DNA from: JAPLDB01 sp038230515
GTDB taxonomy: Bacteria > Bacteroidota > Bacteroidia > AKYH767-A > 2013-40CM-41-45
Length of the DNA stretch: 64,000 nucleotides
Assembly: GCA_038230515.1 (NCBI GenBank)
Contig: JBBRND010000005.1
Location: forward strand, 62,001-126,000
Reading direction: 5' to 3'
In this document: positions 36,523 to 44,875 of the stretch, piece by piece
How positions within the stretch are numbered: the first letter of the stretch is position 1
Layout: each line of letters starts with the position of its first letter
The notes under the pieces: model-generated
Database searches by the model: none
What the model saw: only the letters and a program-made list of their open reading frames with translations
Told to the model about the DNA's origin: nothing
Made by a program: the position numbers and the translations under genes

Positions 36523-38082
36523 TTGAATAGCGAATTAATAATCAACTCTGCACCGGGTGAGGTAATTATTGCCTTGCTCGAAGATAAGCAGCTTGTTGAA
36601 TTAAACAAAGACAAGAAGGATCAATCCTTTGCTGTTGGAGATATTTATCTCGGCAGGGTAAAAAAACTCATCCCGAGTTTGAATGCTGCTTTCGTTGACG
36701 TAGGTCATGAGAAAGACGCTTTTCTGCATTACCTCGACCTTGGTCCTCAGGTGCAGTCGTTGCAGAAACTTATTAAGCAAAGTACTACGGGGAAAAATCC
36801 TGACCCAATGATGGGCGACTTTGTAAATGAGAAAGACATTAACAAAGGCGGAAAGATCGGGCAGGTGCTCACCGTGAACCAGTGGGTGATGGTGCAGGTT
36901 GCCAAGGAACCGATTTCAAGCAAAGGTCCGCGCATTACTTCCGAGATTTCTTTAGCTGGAAGATTTGTGGTGTTGATTCCTTTTTCCGATCATATTTCCG
37001 TTTCACAAAAAATAAAAAGTGCGGAAGAGCGCATGCGTTTGAAACGGTTGGTTCAAAGCATCAAACCGAAAAACTTCGGACTCATTGTACGCACCGTTGC
37101 TGACGGAAAGAAAACGGCCGAGCTCGATAAGGATGTGCAGGACTTAGTTGCAAAATGGAAGAGCGCTTTTGAACAACTGAAGACAGCGAAGCCACCGCAA
37201 AAAGTTTTGGGAGAACTCAATCGCACTTCTACTATCCTTCGCGATTTACTAAGCCCGAACTTTAATAACATCCATGTGAATGATCAGGCAATGTATGAGG
37301 AGATAAAAAGTTATCTCACTTCCATTGCACCGGAGCAGGCAGAGATCGTAAAGTTCTACAAAAGCAAGCAACCTATTTTCGAACACTTTGGAATTGAGAA
37401 GCAGATAAAAGCTGCGTTCGGAAAAACAGTTACGATGAGTACGGGTTCGTATCTTGTAATTGAGCATACTGAAGCCATGCACGTTATTGATGTGAACAGC
37501 GGAGGTAGGGCGCGCATAGCAGACGCAACGCAGGAGTCAAATGCATTGCAGACGAATATGGAAGCAGCAGCAGAGATTGCGCGGCAGCTTCGTCTTCGCG
37601 ATATGGGAGGAATTATTGTTGTTGATTTTATTGACATGCTCAATGTGACGAACAAAAAAACTTTGTACGACCACATAAAAAAGGAAATGAGCCGTGATCG
37701 TGCACGGCACACCATTCTTCCTCCGAGCAAATTCGGTTTGATACAAATTACGCGTGAACGTGTGCGACCAGAAACAAATATTACAACCGTAGAGAAATGT
37801 CCTTCATGTGACGGCACCGGAGAAATCAAAGCAAGTATTTTACTCGTAGATGAAATCGAAAACAACCTACGCTATTTTATACAGGAACAGAATGAGAAAG
37901 AACTCGTTATTCAGGTGCATCCATATCTCGAAGCGTTTCTGAACAAGGGATTGTTTTTTAATACGATGGTAGCGAAGTGGAGGAAGAAATACAAAGCGAA
38001 GCTTAAAGTTTTCCCGAACACTAGTTATCATTTTATGGAATATCACTTCTTCAACAATGCGGAAGAGGAGATAAAGATTTAG
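36523..38082 (+). CDS. rng: Ribonuclease E/G family endoribonuclease
   Basis: A 519-residue protein from a TTG start. An S1-like domain occupies the N-terminus (GDIYLGRVKKLIPSLNAAFVD). The catalytic DNase I-like core includes VIDVNSGG near residue 326 and GIIVVDFIDM near 367, with conserved metal-binding Asp in both. The zinc link CPSCDGTGEI is near 427. The ordering matches RNase G, which processes 16S rRNA and decays mRNA. No long C-terminal scaffold is present. The TTG start is preferred because no ATG precedes the S1 domain. Confidence 0.95.
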   Translation: MNSELIINSAPGEVIIALLEDKQLVELNKDKKDQSFAVGDIYLGRVKKLIPSLNAAFVDVGHEKDAFLHYLDLGPQVQSLQKLIKQSTTGKNPDPMMGDFVNEKDINKGGKIGQVLTVNQWVMVQVAKEPISSKGPRITSEISLAGRFVVLIPFSDHISVSQKIKSAEERMRLKRLVQSIKPKNFGLIVRTVADGKKTAELDKDVQDLVAKWKSAFEQLKTAKPPQKVLGELNRTSTILRDLLSPNFNNIHVNDQAMYEEIKSYLTSIAPEQAEIVKFYKSKQPIFEHFGIEKQIKAAFGKTVTMSTGSYLVIEHTEAMHVIDVNSGGRARIADATQESNALQTNMEAAAEIARQLRLRDMGGIIVVDFIDMLNVTNKKTLYDHIKKEMSRDRARHTILPPSKFGLIQITRERVRPETNITTVEKCPSCDGTGEIKASILLVDEIENNLRYFIQEQNEKELVIQVHPYLEAFLNKGLFFNTMVAKWRKKYKAKLKVFPNTSYHFMEYHFFNNAEEEIKI

Positions 38083-38220
38083 CTATCTGCTATAAGCTAT
38101 TCGTGAATCACTATTCAAAAATTTAGCTTTTTTTTTGCTGTTACAAATAACGATTTACGAATGACCAATAATTTCCTTCAGAAAAGAAGAATATTTGCAT
38201 CCGCAGATACAGAATATTTT

Positions 38221-38250
38221 TTTGCTTTTCCAAACTTCTTCATAGTTTCG
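38221..38250 (+). promoter_or_regulatory. Promoter of the SRPBCC gene
   Basis: TTTG at 38221-38224 and a near-consensus -7 TAGTTTCG at 38243-38250, 18 nt apart, lie 28 bp before the ATG at 38279. Confidence 0.5.
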
Positions 38251-38278
38251 CCTCACTAACCAATAAAATTCAAATCAA

Positions 38279-38881
38279 ATGAAAGTATTAAAGAAAATCT
38301 TAATTGTGCTTGTGGTAATTATAGCCGTAGTTGCTATTATCGGAATGTTCATGTCACCCAAGGTTCATGTAGAACGCTCAATGACTATGAAAGCATCGTC
38401 TGATGCGGTGTATAACCAGATCAATGATCTGAAGATGTGGGACAACTGGATGCCTTGGAACAAAATTGACCCGAACATGAAAAAAACTTACGGAGAGAAA
38501 ACTTCTGGTGAAGGTGCATCTTATTCGTGGGTAAGCACTAACAGTAACGTGGGTACTGGTTCTATTACAATAACAAAAGCAGTTCCGAATGAGTCGATTG
38601 AAACCATGCTGACATTTGTTGGAGAAGGCAATGCTACCGGAGGGTATAAATTAGAAAAAACAGATGATGGCACAAAAGTCAGTTGGAGTATGGATATGGA
38701 TATGGGAGCAAATCCATTTAAACGAGTGATAGGTTCAATGATGGACAAAATGATGGGCCCAATGTTCGAGAAAGGATTACATTCTCTTGATTCATCTTCA
38801 TTAGCAATGCCCGCAGCTGTTCCTGTTGCAATGGTTGATATGACCGCCAAACCAATGACTGAAACCACTGCAAAAAAATAA
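38279..38881 (+). CDS. SRPBCC/polyketide-cyclase-like membrane-anchored protein
   Basis: A 200-residue protein with one N-terminal transmembrane helix (KKILIVLVVIIAVVAIIGMF). The SRPBCC fold follows (VHVERSMTMKASSDAVYNQI, MWDNWMPWNKIDPN, GTGSITITKAVPNES, DDGTKVSWSMDMDMG). The family binds hydrophobic ligands; its substrate here is not known. The tail is low in complexity (AVPVAMVDMTAKPMTETT). It is a single gene between RNase G and recX, ending at a terminator. Confidence 0.85.
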   Translation: MKVLKKILIVLVVIIAVVAIIGMFMSPKVHVERSMTMKASSDAVYNQINDLKMWDNWMPWNKIDPNMKKTYGEKTSGEGASYSWVSTNSNVGTGSITITKAVPNESIETMLTFVGEGNATGGYKLEKTDDGTKVSWSMDMDMGANPFKRVIGSMMDKMMGPMFEKGLHSLDSSSLAMPAAVPVAMVDMTAKPMTETTAKK

Positions 38882-38903
38882 ATATTGAACGAAATTTTTT
38901 TCT

Positions 38904-38935
38904 AAAGCGTTAGCTTGCGTTACCGCTTTTTTTAT
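38904..38935 (+). terminator. Possible terminator
   Basis: AAAGCG / CGCTTT with an interior mismatch, followed by TTTTTTTATTTT, lies 23 bp after the SRPBCC stop. Confidence 0.55.
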
Positions 38936-38953
38936 TTTGCATCACCGATAAAA

Positions 38954-39406
38954 ATGAAAGCAGAATTAGAAAGAGCCCGGAAGTACTGTGCGTACCAGGA
39001 ACGCAGCCAGCAGGAAGTGCGCGACAAACTGTATGAATTGGGATTGCACCACAATGAAGTAGAGCAATGCATTGCACAACTTGTTTCAGAAAATTATCTG
39101 AACGAGCAGCGCTTTGCCATTGCGTATGCAGGCGGAAAGTTCAGAGCGAAAGAGTGGGGGAGAGTGAAAATTAAACTTGCGCTTAAACAAAAAAAAGTAT
39201 CCGACTACTGCATTCGTAAAGCGCTTGAGGAGATAAGTTCAAGAGATTATAAACGAACATTGAGTAAAATTATTTCAGAGAAAAATAAATTAGTGCACGA
39301 TAAAAATCTCTTGAAGAAAAAGTATAAGGTTGCTCAATATGCAATCGGCCGGGGCTTTGAGCCGGAGTTGGTGTGGGAAGAAATTTCTGATTTGTTTAGT
39401 AATTAA
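38954..39406 (+). CDS. recX: RecX regulator of RecA
   Basis: A 150-residue RecX protein when started at the ATG at 38954; a 13-residue extension to 38915 would overlap the preceding terminator. Three three-helix repeats are visible: RARKYCAYQERSQQEVRDKL, then LVSENYLNEQRFAIAYAGGK, then YKVAQYAIGRGFEPELVWEE. RecX binds the RecA filament and limits recombination. It is not next to recA here. Length and repeats are normal. Confidence 0.9.
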   Translation: MKAELERARKYCAYQERSQQEVRDKLYELGLHHNEVEQCIAQLVSENYLNEQRFAIAYAGGKFRAKEWGRVKIKLALKQKKVSDYCIRKALEEISSRDYKRTLSKIISEKNKLVHDKNLLKKKYKVAQYAIGRGFEPELVWEEISDLFSN

Positions 39407-39422
39407 CCGAAAGTTTTTTCAG

Positions 39423-40271
39423 TTAAATGCGATGAATTATCTCCAAATACGAATACACAAACGGAGCAGATAAAAACAATCCATCAAAGCGGTCAAGCAT
39501 TCCACCATGCCCCGGCAAAATAGTTCCGGAATCTTTTATGCTGATGCTTCGCTTAAACATGCTCTCCACTAAATCGCCAAGCGTTGAAGTGATTAAAATG
39601 ATAACTGTTACTGCAAACCATTCCCCTGTTGACAAGCCCAGGCAGTATAACGAGATGAAATGTGCGATCAGAAAAGAAAATGCCACTCCACCTGCAGTTC
39701 CTTCCCATGTTTTTTTGGGTGAGATGCGTTCGAACAATTTGTGCTTGCCCCACCACTTGCCTGCAAAGTAAGCACCGATGTCATGCGCCCAAAGAATGAA
39801 AAAATATCCGAACATATTGCTCGGATGAAATTGAGCATCATCGCTGCTCCAGCCGATGAGTGTTGCAATTGCCATCGTAAAAGGAATGTAGAGGATGCCA
39901 AGGAAGGTAAATGCAATATTGTTGAACGGTTTTTGTGATTTACGATAAAGTTCAAAAATAAAAACAGAAAATAATAACGGAATGAGAAGTAAAATTCCGC
40001 TTCCATCCAGTTGATGAGGAATAGCGCATATGTTTGTGAAATTACATTTCACTGAAACGATCATTCCAAAAACTATTGTCCCGATAAAAAGCCCGAGCCA
40101 TTTCTGTGGCTCCATTGTTTCGCCTGTTGACCGGGAATAAAATTCATTTAGCGAAAGAAGAGATACTAGAAAAAATAAAAAAGCAAAAGAATATTCATTG
40201 AGGAAAATGAGACACACCATGGTGGCAGCTCCCGGAACACCTACTAATGTGCGTTTGGCGAGGTTGTTCAC
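39423..40271 (-). CDS. cdsA: Phosphatidate cytidylyltransferase
   Basis: A 282-residue integral membrane enzyme with about eight helices. It converts phosphatidate and CTP to CDP-diacylglycerol. The signature near the C-terminus is complete: DIGAYFAGKWWGKHK, SPKKTWEGTAGG, and DLVESMFKRSISIKDSGTIL with PGHGGMLDRFDG. It overlaps the upstream DUF2007 gene by four bases and is the last of three coupled genes. Confidence 0.95.
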   Translation of the reverse strand: MNNLAKRTLVGVPGAATMVCLIFLNEYSFAFLFFLVSLLSLNEFYSRSTGETMEPQKWLGLFIGTIVFGMIVSVKCNFTNICAIPHQLDGSGILLLIPLLFSVFIFELYRKSQKPFNNIAFTFLGILYIPFTMAIATLIGWSSDDAQFHPSNMFGYFFILWAHDIGAYFAGKWWGKHKLFERISPKKTWEGTAGGVAFSFLIAHFISLYCLGLSTGEWFAVTVIILITSTLGDLVESMFKRSISIKDSGTILPGHGGMLDRFDGLFLSAPFVYSYLEIIHRI

Positions 40272-40474
40272 AATTCTTTTCTATCAAGAATAAATTTTGC
40301 TTTCAGCACATCACGATCTCTCACAAAAACTTCTGCTTCGCCAAGAGTAATGTAAAGTGAATCGCGTTTGTCTAGCAGTACACATTCAAATTGGTTTTCT
40401 TCGAGGAGCGCTTTGGCAAGTTTAGCCAAATGTAATTTATTGGAAGAATAAACAACTACCCAACCATTCTCCAT
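40268..40474 (-). CDS. DUF2007 domain protein
   Basis: A 68-residue protein of the DUF2007 (putative signal transducing) family: WVVVYSSNKLHLAKLAKALLEENQFECVLL and the conserved LGEAEVFV and DRDVLKAKFIL segments. The function is unknown. It overlaps cdsA by four bases and follows the LUD gene after three bases, so it is surely in the same operon. Confidence 0.85.
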   Translation of the reverse strand: MENGWVVVYSSNKLHLAKLAKALLEENQFECVLLDKRDSLYITLGEAEVFVRDRDVLKAKFILDRKEL

Positions 40475-40477
40475 AGA

Positions 40478-41134
40478 TCAGTTTTCTTTCTGTGAATCAT
40501 CAACAAGGAAAACATAAATGTCTCTTGGACCATGGGCAGGTGTTACCAGAGTTTTTTCAATGTCTGCTGTGCGACTAGGTCCTGCAAGGGAAGCAATAAA
40601 GGATGGTAGCTGATCACCGTATTTATTTCTTATCAGAAGCAGTGCATCTTTTACATCAGTCACCAATTGCGAAGTGTAAGAAAGTACCACATGAACTGTC
40701 GGAATTACAATCAATCTTCTACCTGATTGCGATTTAGAAGAAACCATTATGCTTCCCAATCTTGCCACCACCGCTTCGCAGGAAGTAATACTCACCATTC
40801 CTTCTTTGAAATCATTCTGGTCACGTGTAAAAGGAAATTCAACTTTCTCAAGCAGTTCGATAATTTTATCTTCGTAACAGTAAATTTTTTTCCAGCCGTC
40901 TTCTACGCTGTGTTGTACAAGATGTTCAAGAAAGTCAATTTCGTTTTCACAGAAAACAAATTTGCCCCCGATGGCAGTAAACTCATTTGCAAATGTTTCT
41001 TCAAGAGATACAGAAGAAATTACATGTACGTTTGTATCCCAGTCAACTTTCGGATACGGCTGCATCCGGTGATGTTGGTTCAATGCTTTGCGTATCTTCT
41101 TCAGGGTTTTTTCACGGGTTGTGCTCTCCTCCAT
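40478..41134 (-). CDS. LUD-domain protein (LutC/YkgG family)
   Basis: A 218-residue protein of the LUD family, related to LutC of the lactate-utilisation complex. Typical parts are EKTLKKIRKALN at the start, the GMVSITSCEAVVARLGSIMVSS strand, and the C-terminal GPSRTADIEKTLVTPAHGPRDIYVFLVDD. No LutA or LutB is adjacent, so a lactate role is not supported; in Bacteroidota this gene usually accompanies cdsA. It is the first gene of the LUD-DUF2007-cdsA operon. Confidence 0.9.
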   Translation of the reverse strand: MEESTTREKTLKKIRKALNQHHRMQPYPKVDWDTNVHVISSVSLEETFANEFTAIGGKFVFCENEIDFLEHLVQHSVEDGWKKIYCYEDKIIELLEKVEFPFTRDQNDFKEGMVSITSCEAVVARLGSIMVSSKSQSGRRLIVIPTVHVVLSYTSQLVTDVKDALLLIRNKYGDQLPSFIASLAGPSRTADIEKTLVTPAHGPRDIYVFLVDDSQKEN

Positions 41135-41218
41135 AGCTATAGTTGATGGATTGATTATGTAATTTTAAAAATAAGTTGTTACTTATATTAATCGAATCAA
41201 CCAAATAACTTTATTAAG

Positions 41219-41863
41219 TCATTTCTTTCTCCTTCTGTTCTTATTGTTATTCCTTCCGCCTCTGTTTTGTTTTCGGTCACGTTCCCGCTCTCTTTCTTTT
41301 TCTTTGCTCAGTGTGAGCAATTCGTTAGTATGATTTAGTTTCACAGTCTCTGAAAGTTTCAGTTTTGATTCAGAAAGTTTTTCCAGATGTCCAAGAATAG
41401 TGCTGTCATCAACAGTATCTCTATTCCAGGTGAGGTATGACATCTTCATAAAGTTCGCAATGTTTTGAGTGATCTGCACTTTCTTTTCTCCTTCCACCAT
41501 TTCAGCAATTTTAGCAATCATGTTTTCCATCTGAGTGCCGTAGTATTTGAATTTTATTTTGTTGTTCGGATATGAGACACGTTGAGGTTTGCTCTTCAAA
41601 GAATCTTTCGAAGGAATTGGGTATGGAGAATCTACATCAAGTTTAAAATCAGAGATCACAAAAAGATGATCCCATAACTTGTGTCTGAAGTCCGTGATGT
41701 TTTGCAGCTGCGGATTGAGATAACCCATCACTGCCACGATTGCTTTCGCAGCGCTGTTACGCTTTTCGCGATCTTCAATCGTGATCGCATGTTCAATCAT
41801 CATTTGTATATTGCGACCGTACTCAGGTATCACGAGACGATTGCGGCTTGTGTTGTATTCCAC
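41219..41863 (-). CDS. DUF4290 protein
   Basis: A 214-residue protein of the Bacteroidota-specific DUF4290 family, recognised from EYNTSRNRLVIPEYGRNIQMM at the start, the helix AVMGYLNPQLQNITDFRHKLWDHLF and the segment MKMSYLTWNRDTVDD. The last about 30 residues are extremely basic (KEKERERERDRKQ and GRNNNKNRRRKK), suggesting nucleic-acid contact. Function is unknown. It stands just downstream of the helicase gene in the same direction, with a 113-bp gap holding a word repeat. Confidence 0.9.
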   Translation of the reverse strand: MEYNTSRNRLVIPEYGRNIQMMIEHAITIEDREKRNSAAKAIVAVMGYLNPQLQNITDFRHKLWDHLFVISDFKLDVDSPYPIPSKDSLKSKPQRVSYPNNKIKFKYYGTQMENMIAKIAEMVEGEKKVQITQNIANFMKMSYLTWNRDTVDDSTILGHLEKLSESKLKLSETVKLNHTNELLTLSKEKERERERDRKQNRGGRNNNKNRRRKK

Positions 41864-41869
41864 TTTAGA

Positions 41870-41945
41870 TATGCGGGTTTAGAGTTTGAGGTTGTTCAAG
41901 GGCTGTTAACCTCGAACTTTAAACACAAAACCTCAAACTGTTTAG
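41870..41945. repeat. Degenerate word repeat between genes
   Basis: The words GAGTTTGAGG, CCTCGAACTTTAAA and CCTCAAACTGTTTA alternate with small variations over about 75 bp, partly as inverted copies. Confidence 0.5.
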
Positions 41946-41976
41946 GTGCGCAAGGTAGCAAGTTTCTCTCACTCCG

Positions 41977-44295
41977 CTAACTGAGTATCTTCAGTCGTGC
42001 AAACTTCAGCAGCAATTGCTTTTGTCCGATGCCTTGAAAAAAGATGAGCGCTTTGCGGTCGGCAACGTTGCCTTCTACTAATAAAACTTTCCCCACACCG
42101 AAGCGTTGATGCTCCACTTCCATTCCAACTTGGATGTCTGTAGTGTCATCACCAACAAAATTTTTTACATCTGTTGAAGTTACTTTTTTCAGATTCGATG
42201 GTTGTTGTTTTGCGAACACGCTTCCGTTCTTCGGAGTTTGTGAGTTGCTCAATCGCTCTCCGGGATCGTCAAACACAAAATCAAATTTCGGTTTGCGCGC
42301 ACCTGTTTCTTCAATGTGCTGCATGTCGAGTTCTTCAATGAAACGGCTTGGCTCATTGCTGATCAGGTTTCCCCAGCGGTAACGCTGGTTTGCATAACTC
42401 AGCGTAAGTTTTTTTTCTGCGCGTGTTATTGCAACATAAAATAACCTGCGCTCTTCTTCTAAATCCTCTCGCGAGTTGACGGAGAGTTGTGAAGGAAAAA
42501 GATTTTCTTCCAACCCAACTACAAACACTGCAGGAAACTCCAGTCCCTTTGCTGCATGTATTGTCATCAACGAAACAGTGTCCGTGTCTTTGTTCTCATC
42601 ATCGGCATCGGTGAGCAATGAAATATCCTGCATGAACATTTCAAGGGTGCGCACTTCTCCCGTGTCTTTAAAAACATCTTCATCGCCTTGCGGAGTAATT
42701 GATCTTCCTGTTTCAACAAATTCTTTTATTCCGTTCAGCAACTCCTGCACGTTTTCGTAGCGGGTCAATCCTTCAGGAGTTTTATCTGCATACAAATCTT
42801 TCAGTAAGCCCGTTGATGTTGCCATGTGGCTCGCGAGATCGTATGCATTGTCACTCTTCAACTTCACGGCAAAACTTCTTATCATCGTTACAAACTCGCT
42901 GATTTTTGTTCGTGTGCCGCTGTTCAACTCTGCTTCGTTCAGTTGCGGATTCATTACAATCTCCCACAAACTTTTATCGCGCTCGGCAGCAGTAACAGTA
43001 ATTTTTTCCAATGTAGTTTTCCCGATTCCGCGTGCAGGTACGTTGATGATGCGCTTCAATGCTTCTTCATCGTTGTGATTGATGACGAGACGGAAATACG
43101 CAATCAAATCTTTTATCTCTTTGCGTTTGTAAAAACTTAACCCACCATAAATTCGGTACGCAATGTTCATTTTGCGCAGCGCTTCTTCAAACGAACGGCT
43201 CTGTGCATTCGTGCGGTAGAGTATGGCGAAGTTTTGATTACGCCATTGCTTGTTCACCTTCGTTTCGAAAATAGAATTCGCCACCATCGCTCCTTCTTCG
43301 TTGTCGCTGAGTGCGCGCATGAGAATTATTTTCTCGCCTTCATCGTTGTGCGTCCACACTTCCTTCTTGAGTTGCTTTTTATTATTTGCGATGAGATGGT
43401 TGGCAGTGCTGACAATTGTTTTTGTGCTGCGGTAATTCTGCTCCAGCTTAAACACATTCAGATCGGGATAATCTTTTTCGAAGGTGAGAATGTTGTTGAT
43501 GTTCGCTCCTCGAAATGCGTAAATACTTTGTGCATCATCACCCACTACGCAAATGTTTTCAAAAGCAGCAGCGAGTTTCTTCAGCACCATGTACTGCGCG
43601 TAGTTGGTATCCTGAAACTCATCCACGAGCACGTACTTAAACTTGTGCTGATACTTGTGCAATGCCTCGGGAGATTTATTCAGTAGCACCCACATGTTGT
43701 AAAGCAGATCATCGAAGTCCATGCCCGATGCTTTGAAGCAGCGCTTTGAATAGAGTTCAAACAACTGTCCCAACTTTGGTTTTCCACTTGTGATGTCATC
43801 GTTCACGAAGTTGATGTTGTCCTGATAATCTTTCCACGAGTAGAGATTATTTTTCGCTGCGGAAATTCTATTCAGCACCACTTCGGGTTTGTACATTTTA
43901 TCATCCAATCCGTTTTCGCGGAGCAGGTCGCGCATCAAACTTTTTGCATCATCGGTATCGTAAATGGTGAAGTTGTGCGGATAGCCGAGCTTCTCTGCTT
44001 CAATGCGAAGAATCTTAGCGAACACTGCATGAAACGTTCCCATCCAGAGGTTTTTCGCTTCGCTGCCCATGATGTTTTCAATACGGCTGCGCATTTCTTT
44101 CGATGCTTTGTTGGTGAACGTGAGGGCTAAAATGTTGAAGGCGTCCACACCCTTCGTCAGCAGGTGTGCAATGCGATAAGTAAGCACGCGCGTTTTGCCA
44201 GAACCCGCTCCTGCAATTATCATCACAGGCCCGTTAGTATGCGTTACAGCGGCTCGCTGCGCATCATTCAACTGTTCAAGATAATTTTCTCTCAT
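41977..44295 (-). CDS. uvrD: UvrD/PcrA-type ATP-dependent DNA helicase
   Basis: A 772-residue superfamily 1 helicase. Motif I (GAGSGKTRVLTYR) is near residue 30, motif II (DEFQDTN) near 226, motif III (VGDDAQSIYAFRGA) near 255, motif IV (LEQNYRSTKTIVSTA) and motif VI (VAITRAEKKL). The C-terminal tail forms the Tudor-like domain (EHQRFGVGKVLLVEG). It unwinds 3'-5' in nucleotide excision and mismatch repair and clears RecA or stalled polymerase. It has full length and all motifs. Confidence 0.95.
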   Translation of the reverse strand: MRENYLEQLNDAQRAAVTHTNGPVMIIAGAGSGKTRVLTYRIAHLLTKGVDAFNILALTFTNKASKEMRSRIENIMGSEAKNLWMGTFHAVFAKILRIEAEKLGYPHNFTIYDTDDAKSLMRDLLRENGLDDKMYKPEVVLNRISAAKNNLYSWKDYQDNINFVNDDITSGKPKLGQLFELYSKRCFKASGMDFDDLLYNMWVLLNKSPEALHKYQHKFKYVLVDEFQDTNYAQYMVLKKLAAAFENICVVGDDAQSIYAFRGANINNILTFEKDYPDLNVFKLEQNYRSTKTIVSTANHLIANNKKQLKKEVWTHNDEGEKIILMRALSDNEEGAMVANSIFETKVNKQWRNQNFAILYRTNAQSRSFEEALRKMNIAYRIYGGLSFYKRKEIKDLIAYFRLVINHNDEEALKRIINVPARGIGKTTLEKITVTAAERDKSLWEIVMNPQLNEAELNSGTRTKISEFVTMIRSFAVKLKSDNAYDLASHMATSTGLLKDLYADKTPEGLTRYENVQELLNGIKEFVETGRSITPQGDEDVFKDTGEVRTLEMFMQDISLLTDADDENKDTDTVSLMTIHAAKGLEFPAVFVVGLEENLFPSQLSVNSREDLEEERRLFYVAITRAEKKLTLSYANQRYRWGNLISNEPSRFIEELDMQHIEETGARKPKFDFVFDDPGERLSNSQTPKNGSVFAKQQPSNLKKVTSTDVKNFVGDDTTDIQVGMEVEHQRFGVGKVLLVEGNVADRKALIFFQGIGQKQLLLKFARLKILS

Positions 44296-44493
44296 TCTTC
44301 AATTCCACTCAATCCGAAATAAATTCTTTGGAAATATTTTGTGTTCTTCAATGGATTTCGTGGCTGTAAAGGTAATTTATTTCGTTGCTGCATGGATGAA
44401 GCGTGAGCGGTTAATTATCAGGAGGGATTTATAAATATTTTTGAACGTATCGAAGACGATTTTCTCTAAACATAGCAGCCATGAAGATGAAAT

Positions 44494-44522
44494 TTTGTTT
44501 CTCACAAAAATTTTTACTTTTG
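44494..44522 (+). promoter_or_regulatory. Promoter of the tRNA-Leu genes
   Basis: -33 TTTG at 44494-44497 and -7 TACTTTTG at 44515-44522, 17 nt apart, lie 17 bp before the first tRNA base. Confidence 0.7.
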
Positions 44523-44539
44523 CGTCCCTTCAAAAAAAT

Positions 44540-44619
44540 GCCCAGGTGGCGAAATTGGTAGACGCACTACTTTGAGGTGGTAGCGGGCAACCGTGCTGGT
44601 TCGAGTCCAGTCCTGGGCA
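44540..44619 (+). tRNA. tRNA-Leu (GAG)
   Basis: GCCCAGG / CCTGGGC form the acceptor stem with discriminator A. The D-arm has GGTAGACGC, the anticodon loop TTGAGGT reads GAG, and the T-arm has GGTTCGAGTCC. The variable arm is the longer form expected for a class II tRNA. CCA is not encoded. Confidence 0.95.
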
Positions 44620-44635
44620 CTATCGTTTAGGAGAG

Positions 44636-44664
44636 CAAGCATCAATAATTTTTATTGATGCTTG
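44636..44664 (+). terminator. Hairpin between the two tRNA genes
   Basis: CAAGCATCAATA / TATTGATGCTTG form a 12-bp perfect stem around a 5-nt loop. There is only a short T-run, so it may be a processing hairpin or weak terminator. Confidence 0.5.
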
Positions 44665-44685
44665 TTTAGCTTGCATAAGCAAATA

Positions 44686-44769
44686 GCCCGGATGGCGAAA
44701 TTGGTAAACGTTGCGGTCTCAGAAGCCGTTGGAGTTATATCCTTGTGAGTTCGAGTCTCACTTCGGGCA
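44686..44769 (+). tRNA. tRNA-Leu (CAG)
   Basis: GCCCGGA / TTCGGGC pair as acceptor stem with discriminator A. The D-arm is like that of the tRNA 66 bp upstream. The anticodon loop CTCAGAA reads CAG, and a long variable arm and GAGTTCGAGTCTC T-arm follow. CCA is not encoded. Confidence 0.95.
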
Positions 44770-44783
44770 CTTTTCTGCGAATA

Positions 44784-44820
44784 AAAAAGCTATCACGTAT
44801 TACTCGTGATAGCTTTTTCT
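44784..44820 (+). terminator. Rho-independent terminator of the tRNA unit
   Basis: AAAAAGCTATCACG / CGTGATAGCTTTTT, a 14-bp stem with a 7-nt loop, ends in a T-run. It follows the second tRNA by 15 bp. Confidence 0.9.
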
Positions 44821-44822
44821 TT

Positions 44823-44872
44823 TACCGGCTGTTCCCTACGAACTACCAACTAAGATCTACGAACTCTTGAAT
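44823..44872. repeat. Degenerate word repeat at a gene junction
   Basis: The words CTACGAACT, ACCAACTAAG and CTACGAACTC recur with small changes over 50 bp, just before the convergent GAPDH gene end. Confidence 0.5.
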
Positions 44873-44875
44873 TGC